64,000 bases of DNA, taken from NCBI RefSeq assembly GCF_009730915.1, contig NC_052484.1, forward strand, positions 2,570,054 through 2,634,053. Direction: 5' to 3'. The stretch is from Dioscorea cayenensis subsp. rotundata (Eukaryota > Streptophyta > Magnoliopsida > Dioscoreales > Dioscoreaceae). The notes beneath the pieces were generated by a model. The model worked only from the letters and a program-made list of their open reading frames with translations. It was not told the DNA's origin and ran no database searches. The position numbers were made by a program, and so were the translations under genes. Positions 49,489 through 61,676 of the stretch are shown one piece after another; positions within the stretch are counted from its first letter, which is position 1, and the number at the start of each line of letters is the position of its first letter.

Positions 49489-52400
49489 TCAGGTTTCAAC
49501 TGAACTTGGACTTAGATTAAGTGTCGGTATCATTTGTGCATGCTCTCCTAAATGCTCCTTGAGACGGTCAACCAACATAAACTGTTTATCATTTGGTTCT
49601 CGGAGATGTCCATTTGCCATCAAAATGTCACCTTTAGATGGATATTGTTGGCCCCCACGATAATGATCGCGCTTCTGGCCATGAAAGGCATATCCCAAAA
49701 GATGTATATTGTCTTGAGATCTTATTGTGTCGACGAAGCCCTTGCGAGGAAACCCTAACTTCCTTGTTTGATTAAATGGAATAGCACCATTACCACCGGT
49801 TAGAACCGTTGATGAACCTGAGGTAGTTTGAGGGCTTGATATTGGAGACATCCCTCCAATGATATGTTGCTGAGACCTTGGACTTAACAGTGGGCTCACA
49901 ATTGGAGAGACTGGACAGGACATGTTCCTTGCATGACTATCACTGCAAATTAAATCAACTGAGTGATATATCTTAAATGACGACAACACCAATTTTCATT
50001 TGAAGACAATAAAAACACAATTTACTTTTTATTCTTTTTTAGATACAAATTTTAGGTAGTAACAGTTTTCTAAAGTGTTCAATATTGATATGTAGACACG
50101 TCTCATATGTAGAAGCTATGTCCTCCAAATAAAAGTAAAAAAATCATTCTCAACAAAACAAGAAACATATAAAGAATAGAGAATATAAATTAGGTCAATA
50201 TCATAATACGAGTTTACAACAAGAACTATTTATTGAAAACAGATTCTCACAAAAGGTTATTTTTCTGCATCCAGACGAAGACCTGTACAAAATGACAGCT
50301 AAATCAGAAGAAAAAAAGCCCATTTTTGTTTAAGTTAACAAAATATATATCTCACAGTTGCTGAGATAAACAACATGCAGTTAATCTTATACAAGGGCAA
50401 AGTATGAACTAGCCTAGTTTCTGGCTCACACATTATTCTTCTGGCGGTAAAATACCCAAATTTGTGTTGCAGTAAAATTTACTTCATCCATGGAATTAAA
50501 ATAGAACTACACATATTAAGCCACCTTCTCCATCATATTTCGATGAACTTCACAATTTATTGAAAAAAATAAAAACAAACAAGGAAAATTTACCTGATCA
50601 TCAGAGCAGTTCTTGAACCTCTGGGCTGATGAACCATTAGTCCTTTGTCAAGTGAAGAACGATAACCCACATTCCCAAAAACCTGAAGTTTACCATGGCA
50701 ACAATAATCATGATAAAGCAAAAGAAATGTGAAAGTAAATCATTTACGAAATGACATCTTTGTTTTGTGGGGAATATGCACTTTCTCTGAGCCATTTGTT
50801 CAATTGATGACCTCTTAACCTGGTCCAAACTAAACAGGCTATGTTTGCATGTACAACCAATAACTAGGAAAATATTTAGGCCAACCATTCATCAAGTTAA
50901 ATTATAACATGAATTCTATCCTCAAGCTAAGTTGTTTCCATGCCATAGATCACTTGAAGGCCTATAATATTTCAATTATGTTATGGCTGCTCAGAATTAT
51001 TTCAATTGCATGGAAGTTAATGCAAATAATAAGATTTTGGAAATGGAAGATATTCACATGGCAAAGGGAAGAAGAGTACCCTGAAACTTGCTCCAATCGA
51101 AGCACATCTGCGCTGATCTCTAAGTTTAGGATTTATTATAGATTTTTCCATGGGAACTACTTTCCTCACAAATGGATGTTGCAAAAGCTCAATGGATGTA
51201 GGGCGGTTAAAAGGGTCACGCTGTAGACAACTTCTTATAAAGTCCTTGCCATCTTCTGATAGATGATCAGGTATTGCTGGTAGATCCTTGCTGTTCCCAA
51301 TCTTAAAAATAGCTGCAATCTGTAAAACCAAATTATGGCAAAAGTAAGTAGCTGGAATGGAAAAAAAGGGTGGATTATAACAGTCAACAATGCTACCAAG
51401 GGCTTCCAAGAGATAGAATGTGATTCGACAATAATGACAAGATTGCAAAAGTAACACCAAAAGAAAGTACGGAGTAAAGGAAAGAAAACTTTAGAAAACT
51501 GTTTTTCATTTTCAATGATAGGTCTTGCTGTAAAGCACTTTCAAAACATACTTGGACACATCCTTGCTCAGCATAAGCCCATCATACCGTCAAGCTCTAC
51601 ATTATTATTATTTTTTTTAATTCAAGAACCTTGCAGGTCATGTTAGTTTACCATGCTTAATAAGTATGCCATATGTAATTCCCTTAAAAAAGTCATACTT
51701 CCTTTACAGCTCCCACCTGAGTCCTAGGTAAAGGTACTTAAAAGGGAAACTAAGAACACTTTATCAGTCAAAGAATTAATGGTTATGGCAGGAATACAAG
51801 ATAGATATGATCCTTTTAACAATCAATTTTATGTATGCAAGAAAGTGGTGATACATTTTATAATTATTTAACATAATTTGCACCAACAAACACTTCAGGG
51901 GTGTTTGGTTGGGATTAAGTAAATTTTGTTTGAGGTTTAAAAGTTTTGAAATTTGTTTGGATGGAAAATTGTTAAGCTTCACTGACCCAACTTCAATTTA
52001 GTTAATACATGAAAAACTCTGATATTGAAATTATATTTTGGTGTTTGTTTGCAGATCATCAAAAAAATTAGGACCAACTTAGTCCCAAACCCAATGCCAC
52101 CATGATTGATAAGCCTCTCTCAAAATGCAAAAGCATGTTTGGCCTAAATGTATATATGCCTGAATGAATCAATAATTGCATGTACCTGTAAAAATTATTC
52201 ATATATGCATAAGCAGGTATACTTGGATAATTTAATAAATTATGATATGACCAAATGTAGAACACTATTTGCATGAAAGTGCACCAAAGAAAGGAAAATA
52301 ATGACATAGTCTGGATAACTAACCCCTTCATATTGGCTCCAAGGCGGTTTTGACGTAGCCATTTCCAAAACAGTGCATCCGAGGCTCCATATATCAACAG

Positions 52401-55400
52401 CAAGATTACAGCCTGTGGATTTTTTAATAACCTGAATGAATATCATAAGTGACATGAGAACAAAAAATAAATTAAAATAAAAAATAAAGGTGAGATGAAA
52501 AAGGAAAAATCATAAGCAGCAGCAAGGTGAATTTAATTTGTGACCACAATATACCTCTGGTGCCATCCAGTAGGGACTTCCTTTGAATGATAAGGGGCGT
52601 GATTTTCCGGCAATCTGGTAGCAGACAGCCATAAAATGTCATGTTATTTGACAACTCATGAAAGCCAAAAACTTCAGGAGTTGTCCCCATTTTCTTTAAA
52701 CAGAAAAGAAATTGCACACGACATCCTTCAGGAGTCATTTACATGTCCAGGAGGCATCTATAAAAACTACTCCGTTCCTTGTGGATGCTCAGTAGCACTT
52801 TGAGAGGTCAAGATGATTTCAAATGACTCCATTTAAAGAAATTAAGTGCTGACATGCAATTATTCATTTAGGAATAAACAGAAAGTTCAATCAAATAATC
52901 AAAATAAAAAGCATAAGCAACCATAGATGGAGTGGGTTCACACATACAACATTAATATAAAGTAGGCAACACATTAACATACTGACATTACAACATTATC
53001 AGGGATGGGGAACAAATAATTACATTCAAGTGTTAACAATAATTATTAAGAGAAGAAGGACACAGTGCTAGCAGGTGGAATAAATTAGACCGCATGCAAT
53101 GAATAGTTAAAAAAAAAAAGAAGGAAAATCTAATCTTTACATATTTTGCCATCCCAAAATCTGCCAGCTTCACACAGCCATTAGGGTCAACAAGTATGTT
53201 TGCACCTTTAATGTCTCTGCATGGGCAATAAGAGCAAACAGAAGAGTATCTCAGAGAAAAACAAGCAACGACAATAAAACAGCTTCACATTAATCATGTG
53301 CATGAATATTAAACCAAGAAAAGTCAATTTGAAGCCATGCAATACCTATGAACAGTAGCCTTAGCATGCAGATATGCCAGACCAGAAAGGATTTGTTTGG
53401 TAAAGCTACGAATTGCTTGCTCACCAAGTGGGCCATACTCTTGAAGCAGCTTATAAATAGAACCACCAGAGACATACTCGAGGTAAATGTACAGTTTGTC
53501 ATCTATCTGCTCAAGCAACATATTGCTCAGATTAATGATTGACTTCACAGGAATCTGGTCTGATAAAGTTAAGAAGATATTTATGTATATAGGGTTGTCT
53601 TTTCACCAGCAGAATATTGCATCAATTATTATTCCAGAGGAAAAATGGTAAGAAAGACGCTTCAATGTTAAATTGTTCAAGATTGTTCTGCTCATCAGGG
53701 AAATTAATTTTCATTCAACTGTAGAACCTATAAATTGAGGATTTGTATTTGGACCTCCCCCTTAATGATAATTCAATCCTACAACTTATGATAAATGGTT
53801 GCCTTTGGTTTCCATTGGTAAACTGCAGTAGCATGTGTCCGAGGTTCAAAGCTATTGGAAATTGATGATAATTTGCTGATGCAGGTCACCAAAAGAAGTG
53901 GACAAAGAACAAGTTCTAGGATTAAACTATAAATAATTGACAACAAATTCTCTTTTATAAGATAAACATTGCTTCCTGTTAAACAAGGATCCCCAAGCGC
54001 AGAACAAATTGTAGAGGTTCAGAAAAAGCTAGCGTAGTTTAATTGACCTAGTTCTTATCCTGATTTTAGTTGATTTCAGGTCCCTGGAACTTTTATGATG
54101 GAACAAGTGTTCAGTTTTTTCTACAGATACCATGAAAAATGACAAAACAAGTATAATTTAGAGGAATTTAATTAAATAGAGTATAAGAAAAGGAAAATAA
54201 AAGCCACTAAGCAAAGAAGTATTTTTTTTGCATTTGATGAATAAGAGGCAAAAAAAGGAAGAGGTAAATTGAAGAAACTATTAATTTACATTTTTTCTAC
54301 CATAATTTTGCAAGCTTTTAATCTATTTCTCTCAATCTAAACACAATTTGTCTCCAGCAGACATTGATACTTCACCAATGAGTGAATAAGATTTTGTTAC
54401 ATAGGCAAAAAGAATAAACAAATAAACAAGAAAACAATTTTGACAGAGCATGAAAAGAAGTGGCATACCATTTTACAATGCAAAAGGAAAAACTGAGAAT
54501 CTAGATGGTAATCTGGAATTTGGCAGCATAAAAAGGCAATTTATGGAAATAAACATAACATGTACCATATCACATCCATAGTACCGCACAATATTTGGAT
54601 GTTGCAGCCGACTTAGAAGAGCTATTTCCTAACACAAAGGTGAATGCAAATCTTTCAGAAGAGGACCTAAAGTTGATACACATAGAGGATCTACACATAT
54701 CTCTAGGACTAGGGAGCTTACTTGCACCAACTGCTTTTCACTTTCTCTTGACTTGGCATCATCAGAGAAAAGAGTGACCTCCTTCATTGCGCACGTCTCC
54801 CCACTATCACTATAAATACAAGCAAAATGAGTTAGAATCGGGGAAAAAGAAAAAAACATAACCAACCAAATCAATGTAGAGAAAAATACTAGGAAATGGT
54901 CACCATTATAGCTGAAAGGCACATAACATATCCATATTAGTTTGTAATCGTAAAAGCAATGACAAATGGAGCTAAATTTAATATGATAACCATTCCAATT
55001 TCATAGCTAGTGTCTCTAACTCCTTAGAGCACCAGAATGGATCAAAACAGGAAAGCAAATTCTTTTAGACCAATGGAGCTTTAAAAAATTGTTATTCACA
55101 CAACAAAATATCTTGGCTGATTTCATCTAACCTCTGCTTCACTCCTACTAAAATTTTCTCCATTGTCATTCCATCTATATAATTTGAATATGCTTCTTCT
55201 AAACTCGCATATGGTTCCCATATACTTCACATATACAAGGCAGTTTCTGGGTGTTAAATTTTTGCGTGTTATCCTTTGTGGCAAGTTTATTGAATATATA
55301 TATATATATATATATAAAGATCACATCACATTATTTCAGGATGACTGACTGCTGAAAGACAATGAAATTTATTGATAAAACTTTACCATCAATTTGCAAA

Positions 55401-56769
55401 TAAAGCAAGAAATGTACACAGAAAGACATCCAGAAAGATATAATGTGTACCTGTTAAAACCAACAAAAACATGCCCAAATGTGCCACGGCCTATTAGCTT
55501 TCCCTTCTTCCAACATGATCCCTTGCCTGAGATATTGAGGAAAGCATAGTTGATGTTGAACTATTTGAAGAAAAGAGAGAAACATTAGATATATTACTTG
55601 GAGGTAATGGCAGCCGGTGGCTCTTCTGCCCCTCATCATGCCAACTTGTAGGTGATTCTGGTGCAAGCCCCCCAGCTCGTGGATGCCTAGGAGAAGCAGC
55701 ACTGCTGTGAATCCTAGACCCAGGACCAGGACTAGCCAATCTAGGGCTGAATATTGGTGAACATTCTGGGCTACCCCTGCTGTGTTGCCAAAGTAAATGT
55801 CCTGGCATGTCTCCTCCCACAGAATTGTGTCCAGAAGTCTGACCAGAACCAGGACTGGAACAGTGTCTGGATCCAATGAAATTTACACCAGGATAGGGCT
55901 TTGGTGCTGCTGTGAGAATCTGCTCAGGGCAAACCACTCTAATAGGACTATCAGGGGCACTTGCAAAAGCACCATTTTGAGGACTCTGTGAATTGGACTG
56001 AAATTTGCTCAGAACTCCTGCCTTGGGTGGTGTAGCTAGCAACTGGTTATTTGACAGTAGATTTTCTGACATCAGCACCTCTTTTAAGTTCTTTTGAGCA
56101 CTAACAGAAGCCTGATCTCTACAAGGGACAGTTCAATGATATCAAAGGGAAACTGTTAAGAAAAGCGAGCATGAATTACGAGTAGACAGTGATGACATTA
56201 AGTAGTACACAAATTATTTTTAAAAAGTATTAAGAAACACACCTGGGATTAGGGTTGGAAACCCCCTTACCACCACTTACAACGTCATCCACTACAGGGC
56301 TATGAATTTTACAATCGGCTGGATCATCACTATCAACAGAGCATCTGCTAGAAACAGGAGCATCAATAGCATCTGGGTTTCTACTAAGATGGCCACGCTT
56401 AAGAAGTGGAAGAATCCACTGCATTTTGCAACGTTTTTCTAGCATTGATTTTGAGGCAACCACTCCAGACGGTGAACATGTTAGACAACACTGTGATCCA
56501 GGAACTGGAAGTGACTGAGCACGTGGCCTGTCTGCAAAACTCTGACTGCATGATACTTCACTAGATGGTGATGTGGATTGTGATTCAGATCTTGATCGTG
56601 ATCCTTCTTGAGAAATTTTGTCACTAAGCATCCGATTTCCTTCTACTCTCACATTACCACTTCTTTGTTCCGTTGGACTTATGAGCCGATTTAGGGTACT
56701 TATACTATATTCTTTTGTTGTTTTCTTCTTCACTTCTTTAGAGGAAGACTTACCCCACCATGATGGCAT
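49489..56769 (-). CDS. YDA: YODA-type MAPKKK (MEKK subfamily), one-base deletion before the kinase domain
   Basis: Serine/threonine MAP kinase kinase kinase of the YODA type. In Arabidopsis this kinase controls stomatal patterning, zygote elongation and inflorescence form through MKK4/5 and MPK3/6. Eleven coding exons run from 56769-56243, 56118-55451, 54809-54722, 54628-54566, 53506-53346, 53216-53141, 52614-52555, 52431-52324, 51319-51080 and 50682-50594 to 49942-49489. It starts [18 protein letters not shown] Ser/Pro-rich regulatory half contains [18 protein letters not shown] and SHRLPLPP. The kinase shows G-loop GRGTFG (386-391), Lys408 in CAMKEV, HRD (502-504), DFG (522-524) and APE (546-548). 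The tail has [16 protein letters not shown]. Near 55527-55529 one base is missing: TCTCAGGC must read as Ser-Pro-Gly. Without it, translation stops at GRRES, 13 residues later. The exons sum to 2534 nt; adding one base gives 2535 (844 aa plus stop), which strongly supports a single indel. Confidence 0.93.
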
Positions 56770-57826
56770 TTTGGATATAGAAGGAATGCTATCCTTGATT
56801 TATAGAAATTCTTGAAATTCACTTCACAGGCAAGTAAAAATAAAAACGGAATTGTTATTAGGAAAGCTCATCTAGGGATATTAAGCAAGTTTGAGATGAC
56901 CATAATCAATCTGATAGCTCTACTTGCATTTTGAATTTCATAAACTCCTCATCCTCAAACAAATATGAAATTTTGAGCTACTTCTTTCAGCAAATAAAAG
57001 AATGTAACACTCTCTCATAAGATCATGCAGATACTTCCTTTTCTTTTCTCCTTGCACAGTAGCAATTGATAGAACTCCAATGGATATAAAACCTCAGATA
57101 CAAGGAAGTATGCCCAAAGAGATGTCTCAAATGAACTATAGATATCTACGGTTTTGGAGATTGCATAACACGAGTGTTGTGCATTAAAATTGAACTAAGT
57201 AGCAGAGGGAAAATGAAATTTCACTAACGAGAGACATACAAAATTGTCATAAATTTGAGCAAATTTTAACTAAATGAGGCAATAATCCAAGTAACTAAAC
57301 AAATTGAAAATGTGAAACTGAACCTACTAAAATGCTTTGAAATCACAAGTTTATCAATTGAACAAGTACAACCACACTATATCCCTCCAAAAAAAAAAAA
57401 AAGGATTTTCCTTTTAACAAATTTTTCATCAAAATGCTTTATTCCACAATTATATCAAAATGAAAGTCCCGACACACTGCCCACCAATGAAAGCAAGTTC
57501 ATATGAACAAGAAACTCTAAACAGAAGAAAAAAGTAACTTCCCTAAAACAAATTTGAGCAAATTGAAACCAAATCACCCAATACTCCAACTAACCAAACA
57601 AATAAACTAAAACCACTTCATCTATATTTTCTACTCAAAATGTTAAATTAAACCTAATAGAGATACCATCACCATTAAAAAAAAAAAAACTTGATTTTTT
57701 TCCCATTACTGATTTGAAAGCACAACTATAACACACTACCACCAATCAAAACCAATTAAAACTCCACATTCAAACAAAATGAAACAAAAAAATTCTTTTA
57801 AACAAAATCAAAGGCCAAATGCTTAC

Positions 57827-57941
57827 CCTCTCAAGATCAAATCACTGAATCCCAACCTCCAATGAGCCTAACCCTCACTTCACTGCTCCAACGCGCTCTC
57901 AAAACCCTCCCGGAGCTCCAATTCGAAGCTCCCCGGCAGCG

Positions 57942-57972
<31 letters not shown>

Positions 57973-58000
57973 CGCGAAGAAGAAGAGAAGAAGAGTGTAT
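57827..58000 (-). other. 5'-UTR exon of the YODA-type gene (predicted)
   Basis: A GC-richer block on the minus strand ends in the strong donor GAGGGTAAGC (57821-57830). An acceptor is needed upstream of the ATG at 56769, so an intron of about 1 kb in the 5' UTR is likely. It contains a (CT)n tract on the transcript strand at 57950-57972, common in plant leaders. Confidence 0.6.
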
Positions 58001-60065
58001 AGAGATTGATAAAAGATATGCAAACCAAAATAAATAGTGATAAAAACAAGGGGTTTTCTGTAAATATATTAATTGCAGATACACCCCTAAAAAATTTGAT
58101 AATTCTAAAGGACTATTTTGATTTTGGCCAAAATTATTGGATATATTCATAGTTAGTTTAGTAGGATAGAACAAAATTATCATACGTGATATGATCGTAT
58201 ATCATACTTAGTTTATTTGAAAATTTTATATTAAAAAATGATAAATAAAACGGAACATTTTATAAGACGTATAACTATTTATAAGAATTTTCAAGTTTTA
58301 TAAAAAATATGTCTATAATACCAAAAAAACAATATTTATATATTCTTGTAAGTGATGTTTTTTTTTCCTTTTTCTTTATTATCATTTTCATCCCTAATCT
58401 ACTTTTAATAGATTTTTCAAACTAAGAGATCCATTAAGTTGTACATTTAGAACTGAATTTTTTTCTATCATCGATCATAGTATTCATTTAAATATAAACA
58501 AAATCATTAATAATTTTGGATTAACTTGTTCTTTTTTTTTTGTTTGCATGGTTTCCAAATGCACTCCAATTTTACTCTCATAAAAAAGAGGTATAGGTAG
58601 ATTGCTTCAACTCAAGAAAAACAGAGTTTTCTATTTACATTTTTCTCTTAAAATTTTTTTTAATTAAAAAAATATTTTTTTTATGTATGTTTCAAAAGTA
58701 CCTAAGATTCATTTTTTTAGTTATTTATATCTACGCATATAAGTTGTGTATTATATGTGAATGAACTAACTCGGGATATATTTATTAACATAAAAATCTT
58801 GAATTAGAATTATGAGTCAACTTACCAATCTATCTAAAATATGAAAAAAAAATTTAAATATAAATTTATTATATCAATTAATATATAATATATGTTGTTA
58901 AATGAGTTAGACAGTTTAATCAACACATTCAAGTTAAGACTTTACACAAAATATCAATAAATTGAATTATTTCACAAATAATATAAAATTATAACTTCAG
59001 AAAATCTTACAGGAAGTCGGCTCACATTTTTATTTTTCTAAAAACTAATATATATATATATATACTATATATTTGTAAAAAGAAATTACTTTGCAGAGGT
59101 GTATAAAAAATTATATATAGATTTTAGGGGTGTGGATAATTATGATATTTTTTAGGGGTATATATAAAAAAAATATTAAAAGATACTTCCAACTCTTTTG
59201 TGAATTGAAAGATTCTCCAACTTTTTTTTTTCTTTCTTTTTTTGAGTAAAGATTCTCCAACTTCAATTTGTTATCATGTTTCCTTTTTTTTAAAATTTTT
59301 TTTTTTAAGGAATTAATGATTGTTGATCTTTAAAAGCATGTTTAATTTAGTTTAGATTAGTTTCACTTTTATTTTTCCGTTTTCACAAGTTATTATTTAG
59401 AAAGATATTTGTAAATAATTGGAATTATATATATATATATATAATTTGGTCGTGTTCATAGTCTAGACTCGTCCATCTTGAATGCAATAATTTATTTATT
59501 TGTTTTATTTATTTTATATGTTTTAATTTTGCAATATTTATATTTTTTTAAAAAAATAGATCTGTTACAAAATAACCTTTCTTTTTTTGGAAAATATAAT
59601 GTCTATATGAAAAAATAATTTTGGAAACTATTTTATTAAAAATAATTTTACAAAATATTTTGTTTAAATAATGGAGTATTTTTTTATTTTTTGAAACTAA
59701 AGTTTTCGAATATTCTCTTTGAAAAATAAAACTTAGGTAGGAGCATCAATGTGGATTATTAAGACAAATTTTAAAACATTCACAACTATATATAAAATAT
59801 ATAAACATAAATAAGTTTTGTGAGTATATGAAACATAAAAGTTTCACTTGTGAATGTTAAGTAGATATTTAATACAAATCCAAATTTAATCAATGAAATC
59901 AATCAATTAAAACAATGTCAACAACTCAATACAAAACCAAAACAACAACGTACGTATTCAATCGCCAAACAATCCCATGCGTGCATGCATGCATGCAAAC
60001 CCTAATTAACACAAACTAAGAAAACCCAAGAAACAAGAACAACAACAACAAGAATAAGAATTAAT
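58001..60065. other. AT-rich intergenic DNA, no gene
   Basis: Promoter side of the YODA-type gene and 3' flank of the NHL gene. No coding signal; short (AT)n tracts near 59050 and 59430. A GCATGCATGCATGC run lies at about 59983-59996. Confidence 0.6.
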
Positions 60066-60686
60066 TCATACATCGACATCACAATGTACCCTATCAAACG
60101 GTGTCGCCGGAGAGAAATGCACCACCACCGGCGAGCAATCCACCGCCATCTCATAATGCTTAGATTTTATAGCACCAACCTTAAACCTAATCCTTGCATT
60201 CAACTTCACCACCAACTCCACCTCGCCGGAGGACCGATCATTCTTGATTTTCTTAGCCACCGAGGTCATCAACGGTGTCGCCATAGCCCCGATATCGACA
60301 TGCAGTGTCGTCTCATTCCTCTTTCTTTGGAAAAAAGGCGAAACATCGGCGAAAGCCAACATTTGTTTATCATACCAAATAGTGATATCCATAGAGTCAT
60401 ACCATAAGCCAACCTTGTGATTATTGTTGTAAGACTTAATAGTGAGGTTGAAGGTGGCATTTAGAGCATTGTTAGAAGAGATGTTGAAGTTGTGGATCTT
60501 GGCATCTTCAATGGTGTAGTCTAAGGGAGTGGGACGGATGATGAGCCAAGTTATGAGAATTGCGATGCCGATAACGATGATGAAGAGGAGAAGAATGATG
60601 CAAATGCATCGGAGAGGTCCCGGCCGTGACTGCGGAGGCAACCGAGGAGGGTTTGAGGATGGTTTTGATTGATTAGGGCCTGCCAT
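60066..60686 (-). CDS. NDR1/HIN1-like (NHL) protein with LEA_2 domain
   Basis: Single-exon gene, 206 residues. The short Pro/Ser-rich cytosolic head (MAGPNQSKPSSNPPRLPP...) is followed by one strong membrane span at about residues 27-50 (CICIILLLFIIVIGIAILI), then a LEA_2-type extracytosolic domain with several N-glycosylation sequons (NIS, NAT, NLT). This is the architecture of NHL/YLS9 proteins, which sit at the plasma membrane and are often induced by pathogens, senescence or stress. Conserved features are RPTPLDYTIEDAKI after the span, ATFNLTIKSYNNN and VDIGAMATPLM in the domain, and a Cys near the C-terminus (VHCDVDV). The upstream ATG context and full length suggest an intact gene, with no frame breaks. 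The Arabidopsis counterpart cannot be chosen by eye, and induction is inferred only from the family. Confidence 0.88.
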   Translation of the reverse strand: MAGPNQSKPSSNPPRLPPQSRPGPLRCICIILLLFIIVIGIAILITWLIIRPTPLDYTIEDAKIHNFNISSNNALNATFNLTIKSYNNNHKVGLWYDSMDITIWYDKQMLAFADVSPFFQRKRNETTLHVDIGAMATPLMTSVAKKIKNDRSSGEVELVVKLNARIRFKVGAIKSKHYEMAVDCSPVVVHFSPATPFDRVHCDVDV

Positions 60687-61676
60687 GGCTTTGGGTTTTT
60701 TCTAGCTTGTTTTCTTGTGTAAATTTTTGACAATTTGGAGTTTAATTGGCATGGTTTTATAGATTGAGTTGTTCTAAGCTTTTGTTTTGCTTTTCTTTGC
60801 CTTGTGCTTTGAGTTTTGGTATCCTTCATGGTCACTCCAAGAATAATGCTATATATGGAGAAAAGGGGGAGTGTTATCTTTTAATCATAATATAATTAAT
60901 TAAGCTAAAATTAATTATTAAAGAGATATAAGAATATTTTTGGGGTTTAATTGCTAGGGTTTTGTGAGGCAATGTTGCTATAGGGAGTATCAAATTATCC
61001 AAAATAAAATAGATCTTCCGGAATGTAGGGGAGTATGAAATTATCCAAAATAAAATAGATCTTCTGGAATGTAGAGAAATATAAGTGAAACCACATGTTT
61101 TTTTTTTCCAAATAAAATAAAAATAAAATAAAATAATAGTATAAAGTTTTTAAAGAGATAAATCCTTTTAAGGTTTTTGGGGTTTAATAGACTATGTAAC
61201 GAGGATATAGATGTTGATCGAGTATTAAAATATTGAAGATAAAATGGAGTCTAAAATAGAAAAAAAAAATTAAGGAAACTAAAATTTTTTTGTCTGAAGT
61301 AAGATAACATAGAGATATGTGTGGCTATATAAATTTTTTAAAAATGCACCCTATATTCAAGTAATAATAATATGGGCAAAGTGGTTTATAAATAATTATA
61401 TATTTTAGTGAAAGTTATGAATTCTTTTCTATAAAGAGAAAAAATTAAGACTTGAGGTCAGGGTTAACAGGAAATTTATTTATAAATTTATTCATGACCT
61501 TTTTTTTATTTTTAATATAGTGGATATTGAGGTCTAAGTGATTCCCTTCTTGCAACTTTAATATAGTGCATCATAGTTCTTTATGTCTCACCTTAACCTA
61601 AAGTTATTCCATTAATTGGTCCACCAAAAAGACTAATATTGAGCTGTACTATCTTTTTTTTTTCCCATTCTTATGC
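60687..61676. other. NHL upstream region, no gene
   Basis: Presumed promoter of the minus-strand NHL gene. A direct duplication (ATTATCCAAAATAAAATAGA at about 60995 and about 61034) lies at about 60990-61075. Confidence 0.5.
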
